A stretch of DNA of 64,000 bases from DSWT01 sp035420085 (GTDB lineage Bacteria > Chloroflexota > Anaerolineae > B4-G1 > SLSP01): assembly GCA_035420085.1 (NCBI GenBank), contig DAOLUH010000029.1, positions 8,526-72,525 of the forward strand. The letters run 5' to 3'. The notes beneath the pieces are model-generated. The model searched no databases, was not told where the DNA came from, and saw only the letters and a program-made list of their open reading frames with translations. Positions 31,692 to 40,089 of the stretch are shown here, piece by piece. Made by a program: the position numbers and the translations under genes. Positions within the stretch are counted from its first letter, which is position 1. Each line of letters begins with the position of its first letter.

Positions 31692-32789
31692 ATGTCTCGC
31701 ACAGTGACTCGATCGTTAACCGCCATTCTCTTAGTCGCCATGCTTTTGGTCGGCTTTACCGGCTGCAAAGGCAGCGGCAAGATCAAGGTCGGGCTATCGT
31801 TCTCCGACTTCGCTACCGAGCGTTGGAAGAACGAGGAAGTGTTGATGCGGAAGCTGCTGGAGGAAAAAGGCTATCAGGTGATTTCCCAGGAAGCCAACCA
31901 CGATGTGAAACTGCAGAACGACCAGATTGACAACATGGTCACGCAGGGCGTCAAGGCGCTGATCATCGTCGCTGAGGATGGCGACGCCGCCGCTACGGCA
32001 GCGACCAACGCTGCCAAGAAGGGTGTCATCGTCATCGCCTACGACCGCCTGATCAAGTCCCCCGACATCGCAGCTTATGTCTCCTTCAACAACGTGGAAG
32101 TAGGACGGCAGCAGGCTTTGGGTGTGATGGCCGCCATTGATGCCGAAAACTGGGATGTGGCCGGCAAGGGCAAGGCCCGCGTCGTCAAACTGGGCGGCAG
32201 CCCCACCGACAACAACGCGATCCTGTTCCGCCAGGGGCAGGACGAAATCCTGGATCCACTGGTTGCCGCCGGCAAGATCGAAATTGTCGCCGACCAGTGG
32301 GTGGACAACTGGGATGCCAAGAACGCCCTCACCCTGATGGAGAACATCCTTACCGCGCAGAATAACGACATTGACGCGGTGGTGGCCTCCAATGACGGCA
32401 CCGCGCTGGGCGCGCTGCAGGCGATGAAGGCGCAAGGTCTGGCCGGTAAAGTCCCCATCTCCGGACAAGATGCGACCGCCGATGGCTGCAATAGCATCGT
32501 CAAAGGCGAATTGACCGTCTCCATCCTCAAGGACATCCGGGATCTGTCGCCATTGGCGATTGATCTGGTGGACAAGCTGATCAAGGGCGAAAAGACAGAC
32601 CTGCAAATGTATAACCTGTCCGAACTGACCAATGATCCCAGCAAGACAGGCCAGGTGCCCTGCAAGTTCTTGCCCGTCTATCAGGTTAACAAGGGCAACG
32701 TCTATGATCTCGTTGTCAAAAGCGGTTTCCAGAGCTACGATGATGTGTACCGGGACATTCCCGCGAATGAACGCCCGGCGAAGCCGTAG
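31692..32789 (+). CDS. xylF: D-xylose ABC transporter, substrate-binding lipoprotein
   Basis: A 365-residue exported lipoprotein: signal peptide with lipobox LVGFTGC (lipidated Cys about 25), then a type I periplasmic-binding fold. The sequence FSDFATERWKNEEVLMRKLLEEKG, QIDNMVTQGVKALIIVAEDG, VIAYDRLI and VSFNNVEVGRQQA tracks E. coli XylF closely (RW, DRxI and SFDNExVG positions). This is why I call it xylose-specific instead of generic ribose/galactose. It is first in the operon, followed by a hairpin that could reduce readthrough into xylG and so favour excess binding protein. Confidence 0.92.
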   Translation: MSRTVTRSLTAILLVAMLLVGFTGCKGSGKIKVGLSFSDFATERWKNEEVLMRKLLEEKGYQVISQEANHDVKLQNDQIDNMVTQGVKALIIVAEDGDAAATAATNAAKKGVIVIAYDRLIKSPDIAAYVSFNNVEVGRQQALGVMAAIDAENWDVAGKGKARVVKLGGSPTDNNAILFRQGQDEILDPLVAAGKIEIVADQWVDNWDAKNALTLMENILTAQNNDIDAVVASNDGTALGALQAMKAQGLAGKVPISGQDATADGCNSIVKGELTVSILKDIRDLSPLAIDLVDKLIKGEKTDLQMYNLSELTNDPSKTGQVPCKFLPVYQVNKGNVYDLVVKSGFQSYDDVYRDIPANERPAKP

Positions 32790-32826
32790 CGCTACATCCT
32801 GATCACTGAATCGTTTTGAGAGTTGC

Positions 32827-32868
32827 GCCTCCTTGTAGTCGGAGTATACTGGCCTGCTACAAGGAGGC
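32827..32868 (+). promoter_or_regulatory. Intercistronic hairpin between xylF and xylG
   Basis: GCCTCCTTGTAG (32827-32838) pairs perfectly with CTACAAGGAGGC (32857-32868) across an 18-base loop. No T-tract follows (CTTCTTCTTG). It may act as a partial terminator or as a 3' stabiliser of the xylF message. Confidence 0.7.
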
Positions 32869-32915
32869 CTTCTTCTTGAAAATCAAACGGATACAGTTTG
32901 AGGGAGGAGTACGCG

Positions 32916-34478
32916 ATGAACGACGATAATGCGGCCAACAGCAATAGCGCAGTGGCCGACGATATTATCCTTGATTTCAGGCACGTCACCAAGCAATTCC
33001 CCGGCGTTACCGCCTTGTCCGATGTCTCGCTCCAAATCCGCCGCGGCGAGATCCACGGCATCTGCGGCGAGAATGGCGCAGGCAAATCAACCTTGATGAA
33101 AATCCTGTCCGGCGTCTATCCGTGGGGCACGTATGAAGGCCAAATCTTTTTCGAGGGACAGGAATTGAAGCTGGAAAGCCGTTCTATCCGGCAAGCTATC
33201 GAAGCAGGGATTGCGATTGTGTATCAGGAATTGACGCTTGTACCGGGTATGACCGTCGGCGAGAATGTCTTCTTGGGCAAGGAACCGCTTGAGGCCGGGG
33301 CAATCAACTGGGACAAGCTCTACGCGGATACACAGCAGCTTTTGACCAAGTACAAGCTCGATATCCACCCCCAGGCCCTGGTCAAGAATCTTGGCGTCGG
33401 TAAGATGCAGATGACGGAAATTGCAAAGGCGCTTTCTGAGAATGCGCGGATTCTGATTCTCGACGAGCCGACCAGCGCGCTGGCAGAAGCGGAAATCGAG
33501 AAGTTGATGGAGATCCTGCGCACTCTGAAGGAGCACGGCGTCACCTGCATCTACATCAGCCACAAGTTGAACGAATTCTTCACCATCACCGATACCATCA
33601 CCGTGCTGCGCGATGGGCGCGTCATCACCACTCAGCCCACCCGAGATCTATCCGTCGAGAAACTCGTCAGCTACATGGTGGGGCGCGAAATGACTGAGCG
33701 TTTCCCCGAAAGCCACCGCCAGCCCGGCGAGGTGATTCTCGAAGTCGAAGACCTGCACGCCGTTGATCCCGAAGAGAGCACCCGCGAGGTGCTCAAGGGT
33801 GTCAACTTTAACCTGCGCAAGGGAGAGGTGCTCGGCATCGCTGGCTTGATGGGGTCTGGCCGCACGGAGCTGGCAATGACGATCTTTGGCGAGTACGGGA
33901 AAATCACCCGCGGCGCGGTGAAATTGGAAGGGCGCACGCTCGACATTAAAAGCTCACGCGAGGCGATGATGCAGGGTCTCAGCCTGGTGCCCGAAGATCG
34001 AAAACGCCACGGTCTGGTGCTCATCCAATCCATCCTGAGGAACATTTCTTTGCCTAACCTGGACTTGTTTGCATCATGGTTCCGCATTGATGACAATGCT
34101 GAACTAAAAGCCAGCCGCACTTTCGCGCAAAGTCTGGCCATCAAGGCGCCGAATCTGGAAGTGCAGTGCAATACACTGTCAGGCGGCAACCAGCAAAAAG
34201 TAGTCATCTCCAAATGGCTTATGTCCAAGCCGAAAGTTCTGATTATGGACGACCCCACGCGCGGGATTGACGTGGGCGCTAAATACGAGATCTACAAATT
34301 GGTCAACGAGCTCGCCGCGCAGGGCATTGCGATCATTATGATTTCCAGCGACCTTGAGGAAGTGCTAGGGATGAGCGACCGGGTCATGGTCATGCACGCA
34401 GGCCGCTCCGCCGGCACATTGGACATCGCCGAGGCCACCCAAGAGCGCATCATGACGTTAGCCACCGGCATTGCTTGA
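32916..34478 (+). CDS. xylG: D-xylose ABC transporter, tandem ATPase
   Basis: 520 residues with two ABC domains. Domain one has Walker A GENGAGKSTLMK (about 50), the degenerate signature LGVGKMQM and Walker B ILILDEPTSAL. Domain two has the degenerate Walker A GLMGSGRTELA, the intact signature LSGGNQQKV and Walker B VLIMDDPTRGID. This asymmetry is usual for the CUT2 family. The ATG at 32916 follows GGGAGGAG. It lies between xylF and xylH. Confidence 0.94.
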   Translation: MNDDNAANSNSAVADDIILDFRHVTKQFPGVTALSDVSLQIRRGEIHGICGENGAGKSTLMKILSGVYPWGTYEGQIFFEGQELKLESRSIRQAIEAGIAIVYQELTLVPGMTVGENVFLGKEPLEAGAINWDKLYADTQQLLTKYKLDIHPQALVKNLGVGKMQMTEIAKALSENARILILDEPTSALAEAEIEKLMEILRTLKEHGVTCIYISHKLNEFFTITDTITVLRDGRVITTQPTRDLSVEKLVSYMVGREMTERFPESHRQPGEVILEVEDLHAVDPEESTREVLKGVNFNLRKGEVLGIAGLMGSGRTELAMTIFGEYGKITRGAVKLEGRTLDIKSSREAMMQGLSLVPEDRKRHGLVLIQSILRNISLPNLDLFASWFRIDDNAELKASRTFAQSLAIKAPNLEVQCNTLSGGNQQKVVISKWLMSKPKVLIMDDPTRGIDVGAKYEIYKLVNELAAQGIAIIMISSDLEEVLGMSDRVMVMHAGRSAGTLDIAEATQERIMTLATGIA

Positions 34479-34506
34479 AATACATCTTGACAAAGAAGGT
34501 GAACTT

Positions 34507-35709
34507 ATGAATACTATCTCCAAAAACGGTTCGGTGCAAAATACAGTTTCCACGCTTGCCAAGCAATTCCGCGCCAATATCCAAACGTATGCCATCATTG
34601 TGGCAATGATCTTCATTTGGATCCTTTTCTCTATTGCGACTGGCGGCCTGTACCTGTCATCCCAAAACATCTCCAATCTGATTCGCCAGATCACCGTGAC
34701 AGCCTTCCTGTCAGTGGGAATGGTGCTGATTATTGTCACCGGCAACATTGATCTATCCGTAGGCAAGGTGGCCGGTTTTGTGTCGGTGATTGTGGCCCAA
34801 CTCCAGGCCAATATCTGGTACAAGATCTTCCCCGAACAGGATTTGCTGGCTGCGATCCTTTCCGTAATCGTGGGTCTGGCGGTGGGCACGCTGATCGGGG
34901 CGCTGCAGGGTTACGTGGTCTCCTACCTTGCCGTGCCTTCCTTCATCGTCACCCTCGGCGCCCAATGGGCATTCAATGGCGGCATCCTGATCGTGACGCA
35001 GGGAAAGACCATCCCCGCCAACCAGCCGTACTTTTCGTGGATCGGGCAGGGGTATCTGAAACCTACCGCCGGGTGGATCGTCGCCGCCGGGGTGATTGCG
35101 CTGTTGTTTTACACGATGTTCAACAGTCGCCAGAAAAAACGCCGTTACGGGTTCGAACTCTCTCCCCTGTATCTGGATATTCTCAAAACAGTTCTTTATT
35201 CTGTGCTGATCGTGATCTATGTCGCCGTCGTCAATTCCTTCAACGGTGTGCAAATCCCGGTCTTGCTGTTGGCAATCGCCGCCGTCGTGATGAGCTACGT
35301 CTCGAATAACACCCGCTTTGGGCGCTATGCGTATGCCATCGGCGGCAACCGCGAAGCGGCGCGGCTGTCCGGCGTCAACATCAAGAAGAACGTGTTCACC
35401 ATTTTTGTGATCATGGGCCTCTTGTGCGGTGTATCTGGCGTCGTACTGGCTTCCTATATCGGCTACGGAACCGTCGCGGCAGGCGGTGGCTACGAACTGG
35501 ACGCCATCGCCAGTTGTATCCTGGGCGGCACCTCTACCCTGGGCGGCGAAGGCACCGTCTTTGGGGCAATGATCGGTTCACTCATTATGGCCAGCATTAC
35601 CAACGGCCTGCAAATCCTGAACGTTCCCGCCTCCTGGCAATATGTGGTGAAAGGCGCCGTTTTAATTATGGCCGTCTATATGGACGTCTACTTTAAGAAA
35701 AATCGCTAG
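34507..35709 (+). CDS. xylH: D-xylose ABC transporter, permease
   Basis: A 400-residue integral membrane protein with about ten hydrophobic segments. It has the CUT2 permease hallmarks: IIVTGNIDLSVGKVAGFVSV after the second segment, YLAVPSFIVTLGAQWAFNG, YAIGGNREAARLSGVNIKK (the cytoplasmic loop that contacts the ATPase), and LDAIASCILGGTSTLGGEGTVFGAMIG. Its size and a central insertion (KKRRYGFELSPLYLDILKT) fit XylH better than the 320-residue RbsC. The ATG at 34507 follows AAGGTGAACTT. Confidence 0.94.
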   Translation: MNTISKNGSVQNTVSTLAKQFRANIQTYAIIVAMIFIWILFSIATGGLYLSSQNISNLIRQITVTAFLSVGMVLIIVTGNIDLSVGKVAGFVSVIVAQLQANIWYKIFPEQDLLAAILSVIVGLAVGTLIGALQGYVVSYLAVPSFIVTLGAQWAFNGGILIVTQGKTIPANQPYFSWIGQGYLKPTAGWIVAAGVIALLFYTMFNSRQKKRRYGFELSPLYLDILKTVLYSVLIVIYVAVVNSFNGVQIPVLLLAIAAVVMSYVSNNTRFGRYAYAIGGNREAARLSGVNIKKNVFTIFVIMGLLCGVSGVVLASYIGYGTVAAGGGYELDAIASCILGGTSTLGGEGTVFGAMIGSLIMASITNGLQILNVPASWQYVVKGAVLIMAVYMDVYFKKNR

Positions 35710-35730
35710 ACTGGCAAGAATTTGGATCAG

Positions 35731-35767
35731 ACAAACGCCGCTCTGCGTAACGCGCAGCGGCGTTTGT
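35731..35767 (+). terminator. Terminator hairpin after xylH
   Basis: ACAAACGCCGCT (35731-35742) pairs with AGCGGCGTTTGT (35756-35767), with further pairing inside the loop (GCG/CGC). A short T-rich run (TATTA) follows. Confidence 0.75.
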
Positions 35768-35830
35768 TATTACCATGCAGGAGATTTGATGCTCTCCTGA
35801 TATGTGATAACATTGCGGGATTGAGAGGCC

Positions 35831-37057
35831 ATGTTTAACCAGCATCTGCTACAACTGGACTTGAGCGTATCCGAGTATGACGCCCTGGGCGGACGTATGG
35901 GGCGGCGCGCTGAGGCATACTACGCGGCGCTGCCTGCATATTTGATCGCCCGCTGCCCGCTCTGTGGCGCAGAAAATATCGAGCGGCTCGACACATATAC
36001 GCTGCGCGAGTGGCCGGGGATGAACCTCCTCAATGGGACGTCAATCTTCGGCCACCACGCCGTCGTGCGCCACTGCGAACACTTTGCGCTGGTACAGCGC
36101 TTTCTCAACCTGCGCGGCGCGCAATCCAGCGAAATCTACGGAACGCTCAAAGGGCCGGAAATCCCCCACGTGATCGGCTATTTGCTCAAGCCAGGTCCGT
36201 TTCCGGTACCCCACGCCATTGACTACATCCTGCGGGAGGAGGATTTCTACTGCCACGCGGTCCTCCACGCGCTGCCCGTTTGTCGTCCAGCGGGCGCGCA
36301 CTTCGAGCCAGCCTACAATGTCTTCATCGTCACCTACTTCGCGGAAAACCCCAGCCATACCCGCGAAGTGGTGCGCGCCTACAACACATTCTTCCGCGAT
36401 CCCCGCACCCCGCCGATGTTCTGGGAGCCGCCAGATGGCCGCGAGGCATGGTGGGATTTGCGTCCGTGGGTGACGGCGGGCCGGCTCCATTGGATTGACG
36501 GCAGCACCCCAGACTTGAAGCTGCGAACGCGCACTGTGAGCGAATTCCCCTACGGCGATCTCGAAGGCCGGCGCTATCCCTACTTCATCCGCCCGCACCG
36601 GCTCGATACCTGGAAAAATCCGCCGACCATTGACACAGCTCGCCCAACTATTGTCCGGTTTGGCTGGCAATGGGATTACGATCAGAATGGCAATAACATT
36701 CTAGCCGGGCTGCTGGTTCGCTGGGAAGGTCTCAAAGACACCCCCGCCTTTAGACTGACGCGCCATCCGGTCGCCCAATACTGGCTGCCGGAGCCGGAGA
36801 CAGCCCATCGCGTGCGCAGCGTCAACATCCTGATTCACGAAATCAAAGCCTTCGTCACACGCCCCGCTGCCGAGAGCGGCAAAACGGAGGTGCTACTGGA
36901 GGTTCACTACCCGCCGGGCGAGCGCCCGTTAGGGGTGACCAACAAGCACGACGAAGCGCGCCAGTGGGTCGCCGACGCCAACCAATTCCTGAATGTGATT
37001 AAAGCGCTGCGACGTGTTGATTTCCTGCGTATGCTTCGCAGCGAGGATCAAAGTTGA
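35831..37057 (+). CDS. Uncharacterised 408-residue protein with an N-terminal CPLC motif
   Basis: I do not recognise this family. A CPLCGAEN knuckle at about residue 42 and a downstream VVRHCEHF could make a zinc site. FYCHAVLHALPVC carries further Cys/His. The rest is Trp/Pro-rich and soluble (REAWWDLRPW, DLEGRRYPYFIRPHRLDTW), with no membrane segment or signal peptide. There is no strong ribosome site before the ATG (GAGAGGCC). It begins a plus-strand run with the membrane protein and the ComB-like gene; functional linkage is not clear. Confidence 0.7.
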   Translation: MFNQHLLQLDLSVSEYDALGGRMGRRAEAYYAALPAYLIARCPLCGAENIERLDTYTLREWPGMNLLNGTSIFGHHAVVRHCEHFALVQRFLNLRGAQSSEIYGTLKGPEIPHVIGYLLKPGPFPVPHAIDYILREEDFYCHAVLHALPVCRPAGAHFEPAYNVFIVTYFAENPSHTREVVRAYNTFFRDPRTPPMFWEPPDGREAWWDLRPWVTAGRLHWIDGSTPDLKLRTRTVSEFPYGDLEGRRYPYFIRPHRLDTWKNPPTIDTARPTIVRFGWQWDYDQNGNNILAGLLVRWEGLKDTPAFRLTRHPVAQYWLPEPETAHRVRSVNILIHEIKAFVTRPAAESGKTEVLLEVHYPPGERPLGVTNKHDEARQWVADANQFLNVIKALRRVDFLRMLRSEDQS

Positions 37058-37127
37058 TCTATGGGATCTCGAACAGGACGATCTCACGTTTCGTCTGAAA
37101 TTCGCCAATCGTATCCAGGAGGAACTG

Positions 37128-37763
37128 ATGCCAACCGAATCCGCAGCCGCAGCCTTAGCCATTTTACGTGACGGGAGTCTTTTCCAGTGGTATCTGATCA
37201 CGCTTTTCGCCTTCGTGGTGTATGTCTACGCCGTCGAAGTGGAACGCCGCAACTGGGACCTGGTGTTCGCCGGGCTGGCGTTCTGGGGAATGGACTGGTT
37301 CAACGAAATCTGGAACGCCCTCGTGTTCCACTTCACCAACTACGCGCCGGTCTGGGGCGCACCGGGCAAAACGGCGTACCTCATCCTCATCGGGCTGAAC
37401 ATCGAAATCTGCTTTATGTTCGCCGTCGCCGGCGTCGCCTTTGGGAAGATGCTGCCAAAGGATAAGAAGATGAAGATTCTCAGCATCCCCAATCGCCTCT
37501 TCTTCTCCATTGTCAACGCCGCGTTCTGCGTTTTCGTCGAAGTGATCCTCAACAGCCTCGGCGCGCTCACGTGGGATTACCCGTGGTGGAGCGCCCGGAT
37601 GCCGCTGACCATCTTCCTGGGCGGCTACTTCCACTTCTTCCTGGTCTCGTACTGGGTGCACGATATGAAGACGATCAAGAGCAAGGCCATCACCGTGGGC
37701 AGCATCTTCGCGGTGAACATCGTGTGCGCCCTCGTCTTCGGCGTCATCCTCAAGTGGATATAA
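37128..37763 (+). CDS. Six-TM membrane protein of unknown function
   Basis: 211 residues from the ATG at 37128, which follows AGGAGGAACTG; the frame is open further upstream without a ribosome site. There are about six hydrophobic helices: WYLITLFAFVVYVYAVEV; WDLVFAGLAFWGMDWFNEIW; YLILIGLNIEICFMFAVAG; FFSIVNAAFCVFVEVILN; LTIFLGGYFHFFLVSYWV; and a final ITVGSIFAVNIVCALVFGV. Conserved-looking polar residues inside helices (DWFNEIWN, NIEICF, EVILN) suggest a channel, a carrier or an intramembrane enzyme. I do not recognise the family. It ends 16 bp before the ComB-like gene. Confidence 0.75.
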   Translation: MPTESAAAALAILRDGSLFQWYLITLFAFVVYVYAVEVERRNWDLVFAGLAFWGMDWFNEIWNALVFHFTNYAPVWGAPGKTAYLILIGLNIEICFMFAVAGVAFGKMLPKDKKMKILSIPNRLFFSIVNAAFCVFVEVILNSLGALTWDYPWWSARMPLTIFLGGYFHFFLVSYWVHDMKTIKSKAITVGSIFAVNIVCALVFGVILKWI

Positions 37764-37778
37764 ATGCAAACATAGCCG

Positions 37779-38474
37779 ATGAAAATTCAACGACTCAGTT
37801 GTTTGGAAGGGGCGCGCCGCGCCTCCGGTACAGTCCTAATCATCGACGTGTACCGCGCATTCACCTGCCAGGCCGTAGCCTTCGCCCAGGGTGCGGCGAA
37901 AATCCTGCTCACCAACGACCACGACGAAGCCCTGCGCTGGAAAGCCGAGGGACGCGGCGATTACACGATGGGCGAGGTCAGCAACCTGAGGTTGACCTAC
38001 GAAGAAACCGGCTTCGACTTCGACAACTCGCCGCGCAACTTTTACCTGCACGACGTGCATGGGAAGACGCTCATCCAGCGCACCAGCGCGGGCGTCGCCG
38101 GGCTGTGCGCTGCCGCGCCAAGGGCGGATCGCCTGTATGCGGCCTCGTTCCTGACTGCCGAAGCGACCGTCCAGGCCGTGTTGCGCGACGCGCCGGACGT
38201 GGTCTCTATTGTAGCGATGGGGGCATGGGAAGAGCGCACCGACGAGGATGAACTGTGCGCCTACTACCTGCTCAACCGGCTAGAAGGTCGTCAGCCGGAC
38301 AAAGAGGCCGTCAAAGCGTTGGTGCGGACGGGGAACACCTACGCCTGGTATCTCAAGGAATACAACGACGGCTACCCAACCGACGGCGAAATCGCTTTAC
38401 AAATCGACGCCTGCGATTTCGCCATCCGGGTGCAGCGCGAAGACGGCATCCTCGTCTCACGTGCCCGGCTCTAA
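37779..38474 (+). CDS. ComB-like 2-phosphosulfolactate phosphatase family protein
   Basis: A 231-residue protein with the ComB pattern: GTVLIIDVYRAFTCQAVAFAQGA (family VVIDVLRATTT...A...GA), GDYTMGEVSNL, NSPRNFYLHD, LIQRTSAGVAGL (family TTNGT position), ASFLTAEATVQAVL, and an acidic WEERTDEDELCAYYLLNRL. The family dephosphorylates 2-phosphosulfolactate in coenzyme M synthesis, but many bacterial homologues stand alone. No other CoM genes are visible here, so the true substrate may differ. Confidence 0.82.
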   Translation: MKIQRLSCLEGARRASGTVLIIDVYRAFTCQAVAFAQGAAKILLTNDHDEALRWKAEGRGDYTMGEVSNLRLTYEETGFDFDNSPRNFYLHDVHGKTLIQRTSAGVAGLCAAAPRADRLYAASFLTAEATVQAVLRDAPDVVSIVAMGAWEERTDEDELCAYYLLNRLEGRQPDKEAVKALVRTGNTYAWYLKEYNDGYPTDGEIALQIDACDFAIRVQREDGILVSRARL

Positions 38475-38495
38475 AGAGGCCGGGCGAAAAGAGCA

Positions 38496-38534
38496 AAGCC
38501 CTTCGGATACATTTCAGCCCGAAGGGCTTCGTCC
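38496..38534 (+). terminator. Terminator after the ComB-like gene
   Basis: AAGCCCTTCGG (38496-38506) pairs with CCGAAGGGCTT (38519-38529), followed by CGTCCTTTT. A second small stem (GCCCGGC with GCCGGGC) spans the stop codon at about 38463-38485. Confidence 0.75.
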
Positions 38535-38590
38535 TTTTGACGCGCGAGCTAATGAAACTTTACAAATTAGTTCGGTAATGGGTATGTCGT

Positions 38591-38660
38591 GGTTTTCCCG
38601 ACTGAAGTCGGTGTGTACATTGTGCGCACCGGCTTCAGCCGGTTTTCCCCGGCCCATGCC
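38591..38660. repeat. Pair of CTGAAG-core hairpins
   Basis: CCGACTGAAGTCGG (38599-38612) and CCGGCTTCAGCCGG (38629-38642), each a compact palindrome. GCGACTGAAGTCGC at 12265-12278 is a third member. Interspersed intergenic repeat. Confidence 0.8.
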
Positions 38661-38687
38661 ATTACCGGACTATTCTGTTCATTTTTA

Positions 38688-39923
38688 TCAACCCTGCACT
38701 GAAACCGGCTTCCACAACAGCATCAACACCGCCGCCGTCAACGCCGTTGCCGCCCCGAAGAAGAACGGGGCCGCTGCGCCGAACCCACCCCAGCGGCCCA
38801 CGCCTTGCCACAACACGCCAGCGATGAGCGACGCCGGAAAATCCAGAATCCCCAATACCGCATTGTACGTCCCGTAAGCCGTGCCACGCAGCGCTTCCGG
38901 CACGAGATCGGCGACCATCGCCTTCGTCGTGCCAAAAGCCAGGCCGTAGTAGATGCCGTAGACTGCGTACAGCACCCACACATGCCAACCCGTCCCCGCA
39001 ATCGCAAAGCCCAGGTAGATCGCCGCGTAGACCAACCAGCCGCCAATAATCACGCGCCGCCGTCCGATTTTGTCGGAGAAGGCGCCCGCCGGTGCACTCA
39101 CCAGCGTGTAGACGAGGTTGAACGTGATCAACATCCCCAAAATGCCAATGAGGCTTAATCCGCGTTCCTGCGCGCGGAGCACAAGGAAAGCGTCCGACGA
39201 GTTACCAATGTCGAAGAGGCCAACGATGAGCATAAAAACCAGAAAGGGCTTACCCAATCCGCGGAACGAGATACGCGGCGCTTCCCGCACTTTGGTCACC
39301 GCCACGTCTTGCGTCCCAATCGCCAACGCCAGCACCGCCAGCACCGCCGGAATCAGGCTGATGAGCACCACCGTCTGGAATGTCGAGCGCGTCAATTCAC
39401 CCGCACCGCGTTGCGCAAACCAGATCACCAGCAAGGCGATGATCAATCCCAGTACGGCACCGGCGGTATCGCCGGCACGATGAAAACCAAAAGCCAGTCC
39501 GCGCTGCGACTCGTCAACGCTGTCGGCCACGAGCGCGTCGCGCGGTGCGGTGCGCACGCCTTTGCCGACCCGATCCGCCCAACGCACACCCGCCACCAAC
39601 CCCCAGGTATTAGCAATGTAGAAGAACGGCTTGGCAAGCGCCGAAATCCCGTAGCCGGCCACCGCCAGCCACTTGCGCGTGCCCAACCGATCCGAGAGCC
39701 AACCGGAGAACATCTTGAGGAGGCTGCTTGTCGCCTCGGCGATGCCCTCGATCAAGCCGATGATGTTGGTTTTGACGCCCAACACGTTCGACAAAAACAG
39801 CGGCAAGATGTTGATGACCATCTCACTGGAAATATCCATGAAGAAACTGGTCAAACTCACCGCCCAAACATTGCGCGGCAATCCACGCAGCTTGTCTTTG
39901 AATGAAACGGGTTTGTTGTCCAT
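38688..39923 (-). CDS. MFS transporter
   Basis: A 411-residue major-facilitator carrier with twelve hydrophobic segments. Helix 1 has SLTSFFMDISSEMVINILPLFL, and the loop 2-3 signature is GWLSDRLGTRKWLAVAGY. The WADRVGKGVRTAPRDALVAD loop is a hallmark of a bacterial MFS subgroup annotated as putative multidrug or metabolite exporters. The second half has the repeated loop GAFSDKIGRRRVIIGG. The ATG at 39923 follows AGGAGGTATTGTTT. The substrate is unknown; it is not obviously linked to the pentose genes except by position next to the xylonate dehydratase. Confidence 0.9.
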   Translation of the reverse strand: MDNKPVSFKDKLRGLPRNVWAVSLTSFFMDISSEMVINILPLFLSNVLGVKTNIIGLIEGIAEATSSLLKMFSGWLSDRLGTRKWLAVAGYGISALAKPFFYIANTWGLVAGVRWADRVGKGVRTAPRDALVADSVDESQRGLAFGFHRAGDTAGAVLGLIIALLVIWFAQRGAGELTRSTFQTVVLISLIPAVLAVLALAIGTQDVAVTKVREAPRISFRGLGKPFLVFMLIVGLFDIGNSSDAFLVLRAQERGLSLIGILGMLITFNLVYTLVSAPAGAFSDKIGRRRVIIGGWLVYAAIYLGFAIAGTGWHVWVLYAVYGIYYGLAFGTTKAMVADLVPEALRGTAYGTYNAVLGILDFPASLIAGVLWQGVGRWGGFGAAAPFFFGAATALTAAVLMLLWKPVSVQG

Positions 39924-40089
39924 AAACAATACCTCCTGCAGAAAAATAAAAACGAGCGTACTGTATCACCGGTCAGCAAAACGTCAATAGGAACAGGGTC
40001 GGGGCATACAGCAGATCAGTTGAATTGCCAATCCACCTATGATGAGTATAACAGAGATGGACAGATTTCCGGAAATTATTGGAGGACTC

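Noticed and set aside
40039..40089. Earlier start codons for yjhG
   Set aside because: The ATGs at 40039 and 40042 lack a ribosome site, whereas GGAGGACTC precedes 40090, and the resulting length equals the family.
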